Source: Paragordius varius (taxonomy: Eukaryota > Nematomorpha). From it: a stretch of DNA of 64,000 nt. Position 1 is the first letter of the stretch. Every line of letters begins with the position of its first letter. The stretch covers positions 3,410,001-3,474,000 of the forward strand of contig OZ176056.1 in the NCBI GenBank assembly GCA_964247055.1, given 5' to 3'. This document shows positions 58,908-64,000 of the stretch, piece by piece. Both the position numbers and the translations under genes were made by a program. The notes below the pieces were generated by a model, which saw only the letters and a program-made list of their open reading frames with translations, searched no databases and had not been told where the DNA came from.

Positions 58908-60883
58908 TCTATATACTAATAAAAATGGAAAATGCTGGCTTTGGGATCTGTTTCCGGACCGGTAGACCCATTCAAATTTAAATGTCGAAAAAAGATAATC
59001 ATTAATGAATACCTCAACAATATCGCCCTTTTTTTGAATAAGACCCCCGATTATCCTGAACGGTTTTTTCAAAACATAAGTCTACTAAACTCGTGTCTTT
59101 GAGACAATTTTCCGAAAAACGTGTTGGACCATTTGATTTCAATATGATTTTTTTACTTTTTTTCAATTGCCCCGAACATAGTCGGCTCGCTTTTTTGATT
59201 TAAGCCCCTTTTTACCCCCCCCCCCCGTGAAATGCCATTTTTTCAAAAAACCAAGTCCAAAAAAATAATTTTTTAATCTATTTTTCGCCCAAGGTATGAG
59301 ATCGTAAAAATTTAATGAGGATTTTAGGTATTCCCTGTTAGTCGTGCGTTTTTTTATTGGCTGGATAAGGAGATATCCGCTAAAAACTGCCCTGTCATAT
59401 CGAAATAGCGTGCCTTTGGGGCTAAATTTCAGAAAACCTATCAGGCCATATGAGTTAAATAGGTGCTTAAAAAATTACCCTTAACAATGCAAAAATTTTG
59501 GCGGTGCAGTTTTTTAAAATTATCCGTTAATTAGTGCCTTCACGCCCTGAAAAATGTGCCACCATAGAATGATTTTTTATTTTTAGGGCAATTTTTCCAA
59601 AAACCAATGAGAGCATATCAAATCAATCATGATTCCAGGTATTCTCCTTAAAAAAGTTTAATCAAGCGCCTTTTTGTGTCAGCCTCTGGGTAGGGAGCTA
59701 TTCGCCAACGATTGCGCCACCATATCGATACAAGTGACTTTGGAGGCAAATTTTAGAAAATTTATCAGGCCTAAGTGTCCAATGCTTGAAATATTACTCG
59801 TAAAAAGGTAAAAAGGAGCGGTTTTATCAAATTATTCCTTAATTAGGCCCTTGCCCTGAAAAATGCGCCACAATAGAATGAGTTTTTGATTTTGAGGCAA
59901 TTTTTTGAAAATCCCACGATAGCATATGGAATCAATAATGACTCTAGGTATTACCCGATTTAAGGCAAAAATTTTAATCGATCGTTTTGTTTCACCCCTG
60001 GTTAGGGTACCCGCGTATAACTGCGCCACCGTATCGAAGCAGCCTGCCACTGGAGCCAAATTTCAAAACCATGAGACTGATAAGACCATATGGAATCCAT
60101 GATAATTCCAGATATTCCCCATATAAACACAAATTTTCCCAACGCTTTTTTATACCTGTTCCTGGGTAAGGAGCTACTCGCTAAAAACTGAGCCACTATA
60201 TAGAAATTCCGTAGTTTTAAATTTTACAGAAAATTTATGTAACCATATGAGCTTTTTAATAGCTTGAAATATTACCCGTTACTAGGTAAAAATTAAGGTC
60301 AGGCTTTTTTTTAGCCGCTAATTTGGGGCTTTAGTGTTAAGGTATTTTTTGAATAACCCATAAGACGATGGTATCAAAGATGATTCCAAATATTTGGCCT
60401 ATAAAGGCAAAAAATTTAACTCAGCGCTTTTTTCATATAGGTCTATGGATAGGGCTCTACCGGTTTAAAACTGAGACGCCATACAAAAATGGCGTGGTTT
60501 AGAGCTAATTTTCAAAAAACTTAAGAAGCCATACGAGTTCAGTTAAACACATTTCTGGGGAATTGGTATAATATCATTCTTTCCTTTCAAAAGGAATCGC
60601 AAATGATTTACATTTTGGTTATCCCATAATCCCAGCTATGAAAAGCTTAAAATAAATCCAATAATAGTTAAATATTAACTTTAGTAAGGGACAGTTTAAA
60701 TATGGCAATTTCGAGTCAATATTTGAGCCTATGCAAAAACCCGTAAAAGAATAATAATTTAAGACATTCTTTTTATTTAATTCGTTTTTTATTATTTTTT
60801 TCTATTACCTCTATTTATTGCAAATTATTAAGAATAATTATTTGTGAGACTACGTCACAGCGAAGCGTGACAGGGCCAGCTAG
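58908..60883 (+). mobile_element. Complete non-autonomous Helitron, 1,976 bp
   Basis: 5' end TCTATATACTAATAAAAATG directly after an A. 3' end GCCAGCTAG directly before a T, with the hairpin GTCAC-AGCGAAGC-GTGAC at 60854-60871, eight bases before CTAG. These are the hallmarks of rolling-circle transposons. Internally it holds about five related units beginning near 59385, 59697, 60008, 60172 and 60458 (CGCTAAAAACTG...GCCA...). There is no Rep/helicase frame. Confidence 0.88.
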
Positions 60884-62690
60884 TAATATATATAAAACTT
60901 TTTCAATCAAACTCAACAATTTTCCCATCACATTAGCATCTTTCAACTCAACACTTTTTCAGTTAATTTATCTAATTTAACTTTAAAATTTTCCAAAACT
61001 CAAATCTTTCCCAAAATAAAACTAAAACATTTCCATTATTATAATTAACACTCTGAATTAAAACAAATTTCACCGAATGTTGGAAATATTATAGAGTAGT
61101 TTATTTAAAGAATTATTAGAATTCCACATGCCTATTAAACGATTAAAATTATTAAAAATTATTTTTAATTTAATATATATAATGTTTGGCTTTTTAGAAT
61201 CGTGCCTAGTTGGCTTAAAAAAGGTTGAGTTTGGTTTGTCATGAGTCTGATTGAAAATGAGTTAAGAAAAAAATTTATATCTATTAACAAGGACCATTAT
61301 TAATTTTTTCAATGCATGGAATCTAATGGGCACTCTTCCCTTTTACCTCTAAAATGATATTTTACACAAAAAAACAATTATTTGCCAATATAAAAGTAGA
61401 AGCAATATTAAATTAAGAGCTTCCCTCTGTACTGCTACCCTCTGTAACTCTGCCGTTTAAAAACGTAATGAAGCAGCTTATGGATTATCTGTATTGCATG
61501 GATTTAATCATGGATTTTTTCCAAGTCAAAAATTATTAGCCCCTATTTACCCCTAAAAGGGTATTTTATGTTTTATACAAAATAAAAAAATATGTTTAAA
61601 GTCAATTTTGGAGACCTGTAATATCTATTATGATTTAGATATGTCACATACGAACCCGGAACCATCGCGTTTGAACGGTTTCGGCTGTATAGTATGTTTG
61701 CAATAAAAAATATGTTTTATTAAAACTTTTTTATAAGGGTAGAAATCATTTCTAAGAGGAATAATTCAAGGTTTGTCTATCTAAACAACTCCTTTTCTTG
61801 CCTAAATACATTTTTGAAGCCAACATAACAATGCTTACATTGAGTAAGTTTATTTATGGTGATATAAAAATATTTCAGTTTTGACAACAAGTCTATATAA
61901 AAAAGTTTGGTCACCTGTATTTGCTTGAAATTAAAAATCACAAATTTAGTTCTGGACATAAGAAATTTTATTTATCAAAATTATTTGTAATGAATAATTA
62001 TAATATAATTGTTAGAGCTCCGAAAGTTATCCACTTTTTAACCCCTTATGACTTATGGAATATGCAAAAAGCATGAAAACGACTATAATTAAAAATTATA
62101 AAAAAATATCCAATGCTTTAATAAATGTATTCGTCATTTTGTGAACGGCATTAAAATTTTGTAGCACATAAATATTATAATATTTAAAATTCAAAAATCA
62201 ACAATATTATTTCCCTTCCAAAAAAGTAAAATTCGGTATCAAACCAATATATTCTAAAATAATATAAGCGACATGCGATCAAGCTAAAAAGTGTTTAAAT
62301 AATATTTTTCAGTTTTAAAATTTTAGATGATTTTAAGTACCAATTATGCTTCAACAAATTAAATAAATTTTTAAAACAACGATGTTTAAATTTTAAATGC
62401 GAATAACTAGCTCTATTAAATATCGCTTTTTTATTTATATTAAAAACACTAGATCATCTCAACGAATATCACAAATGAGTTGAGTCTCAACTTTAATATA
62501 ATAACTGGATATACCCGACACATATGGGTGTGACTTAGTCAAAAAATAATTTTAAGTAATCTACAAAATGGAAAATTTGACAAATAAAATGATTAGAAGT
62601 CGATGAAACCATTACCGTGCTTAATTTTTTCGTCCAATTAACATCCGTTTGCGTTTTTTGATAAATTATAAAAAAACACTATTTATAAGA
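60884..62690. other. Intergenic, nothing recognised
   Basis: AT-rich sequence with no coding frame, no clear termini and no match to the other repeats that I could see. Confidence 0.5.
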
Positions 62691-63980
62691 CATAAAAATG
62701 AAGTTATAGGAATATTTTAATAAATATGATAGTAATGTTCAGCATCACCGACTTATATGGATAAAAGTTTTTATATATATTATTACGCTTTAATAAATTT
62801 TTGCTAAAAATTAAATTTTTATAAAAAATATGTGTGTTTAAACAGCTAATATTAAACTCTAGCCTATATTATCTCGCAATCTCAGCATCTTTGTGTTAAT
62901 ATTAAAAGAACTGGCCCATTTCACAGTGTCCACAAAATATAATTTGCTGAAATTATATATTATATATTGATAGGAAAATGTATCAGGATTATCATTCGCT
63001 CTTGGTTTTGGCTCAAACCAGCGATATAAGCTAATATTCATATGCCATATAAAAAGCGAAACAATATTATTAATTTTATTTAAATGCGGGTGGCGAAAGT
63101 CCCAAATTTTTTACTTTTCTAAAATGATCCAGTTCTAGCCGAGATTTGATAAAAATTTCTAATATATATATATATATATATATTTATTTTTTGTAAAATA
63201 CATTTTTAACAAAATTCTGTTGAAGTGTACTTAACACTTTATTATCTTTACATATTGGAAGTTTTATATGCTAGAATTTATTTTGTAAATAATTTACAGT
63301 TTTGTAAGTTTATTTAAATTAAAATTCAAATATCAAATTGGGACAGCCTCAAAACACGATTGAAACGAACATACTGATATAAAAATCAAGTATATGAAAT
63401 TTTGCTGGAATGTAGCCTGAAAGCTTTTTAAAGTGAATTATTTATATTTTATAACCATAGTATACTTTTATTTGCTTGTTGCATTATTAATAAATTATAG
63501 AAAAAATGGCGGCAAAAAGTTTTAGTAAAGGTTTTTTCTGAAATTCAAAAATTTTGAGCCCCCTAAAAGACTTATGAAACCATATTTTTTTAATTGGCCT
63601 AACCTTAAATACTTTTGAGGTATAAAACTTTAAATCTCTATGTGATATAAAACTAACCCAAAATTAATGAAGTGTTAACAATATTTTTAGTTATGAGGAA
63701 AATGATATATAAACTTCTTTATAAATAATAATGCTGGACATTTCTATTACCTCAAATTTAATTAAATATTTATTTGTCTTCAAATTTATGTTAAAAATAA
63801 AAAGTGATTCTTTACAAGTCACCAAAATTAGAAGATAAACCCAATTCTAAATAAATTCTGAAGCTATATAAATCAGCATTATCGAATTATAAAAAAATAT
63901 TTTTATCATATCAAAAGCGTTTTTATACTGTTCTTATTATTCCTAAAAATAAAAGGGAATACGCTTCAAAAAATTTTGCT
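62690..63980. repeat. Unclassified interspersed repeat, copy at right edge
   Basis: Carries the same landmarks as 5400-6640 (AAAATGTATCAGGATTATCA at 62976, CTTGGTTTTGGC, GTTGAAGTGTAC, AATGCTGGACATTTC) and a TA tract at about 63162-63182. Confidence 0.55.
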
Positions 63981-64000
63981 AAAATATTAATTATATTGTC

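Noticed and set aside
1-64000. Retrovirus-like or other capsid/envelope-bearing element
   Set aside because: I looked for long terminal repeats and reverse-transcriptase, integrase or capsid motifs and saw none; all mobile elements recognised are DNA transposons.
1-64000. CRISPR arrays or bacterial operons
   Set aside because: No regular repeat-spacer pattern; introns, Notch, TMTC and Helitrons indicate an animal genome.

Overview
The window is very AT-rich animal DNA with GT-AG introns. It carries metazoan genes, all on the minus strand, and many DNA transposons (mariner, hAT, Helitron, MITEs). An invertebrate is the natural reading. Neither gene settles the phylum, because both are strongly derived.

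Right half (34288-57849): one complete Notch receptor gene of 30 coding exons. I read it from a signal peptide at 57849 to a stop at 34288. All 29 introns keep one open frame of about 3,189 codons. The order is signal peptide, 27 EGF repeats, two LNR modules, NOD and NODP, a transmembrane helix, a RAM segment, seven ankyrin repeats and an Asn/Gln-rich tail. It departs from the textbook receptor in several ways: 27 EGFs instead of about 36, no third LNR, no furin-type S1 loop, no O-glucose consensus in any EGF although O-fucose sites remain, a very long RAM-ankyrin linker, and an insertion inside the ankyrin domain. EGFs 8-13 still align one to one with the classical ligand-binding region.

Left half (1-28850): a segmental duplication. 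Copy A (1 to about 11050) matches copy B (18984 to about 28850). A TMTC3-like gene (ten exons, 19841 to 13402) starts inside copy B. A second, nearly identical exon 1 lies in copy A at 858-514, so another TMTC gene probably continues beyond the left edge. The complete gene has one in-frame stop and one frameshift. Copy B also carries a rearranged, inverted partial copy of the same gene at 25427-27245. Copy A has gained two hAT elements, a mariner-type MITE and a Helitron-fragment cluster whose empty sites survive in copy B.

Between them (28850-34287): AT-rich spacer, a small unidentified minus-strand gene (31075-30492), and a 2-kb foldback element (31488-33530). Upstream of Notch (57850-64000) I found no gene, only a complete 1,976-bp non-autonomous Helitron and an unclassified repeat. 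I saw no tRNA, rRNA, CRISPR, or retrovirus-like element.
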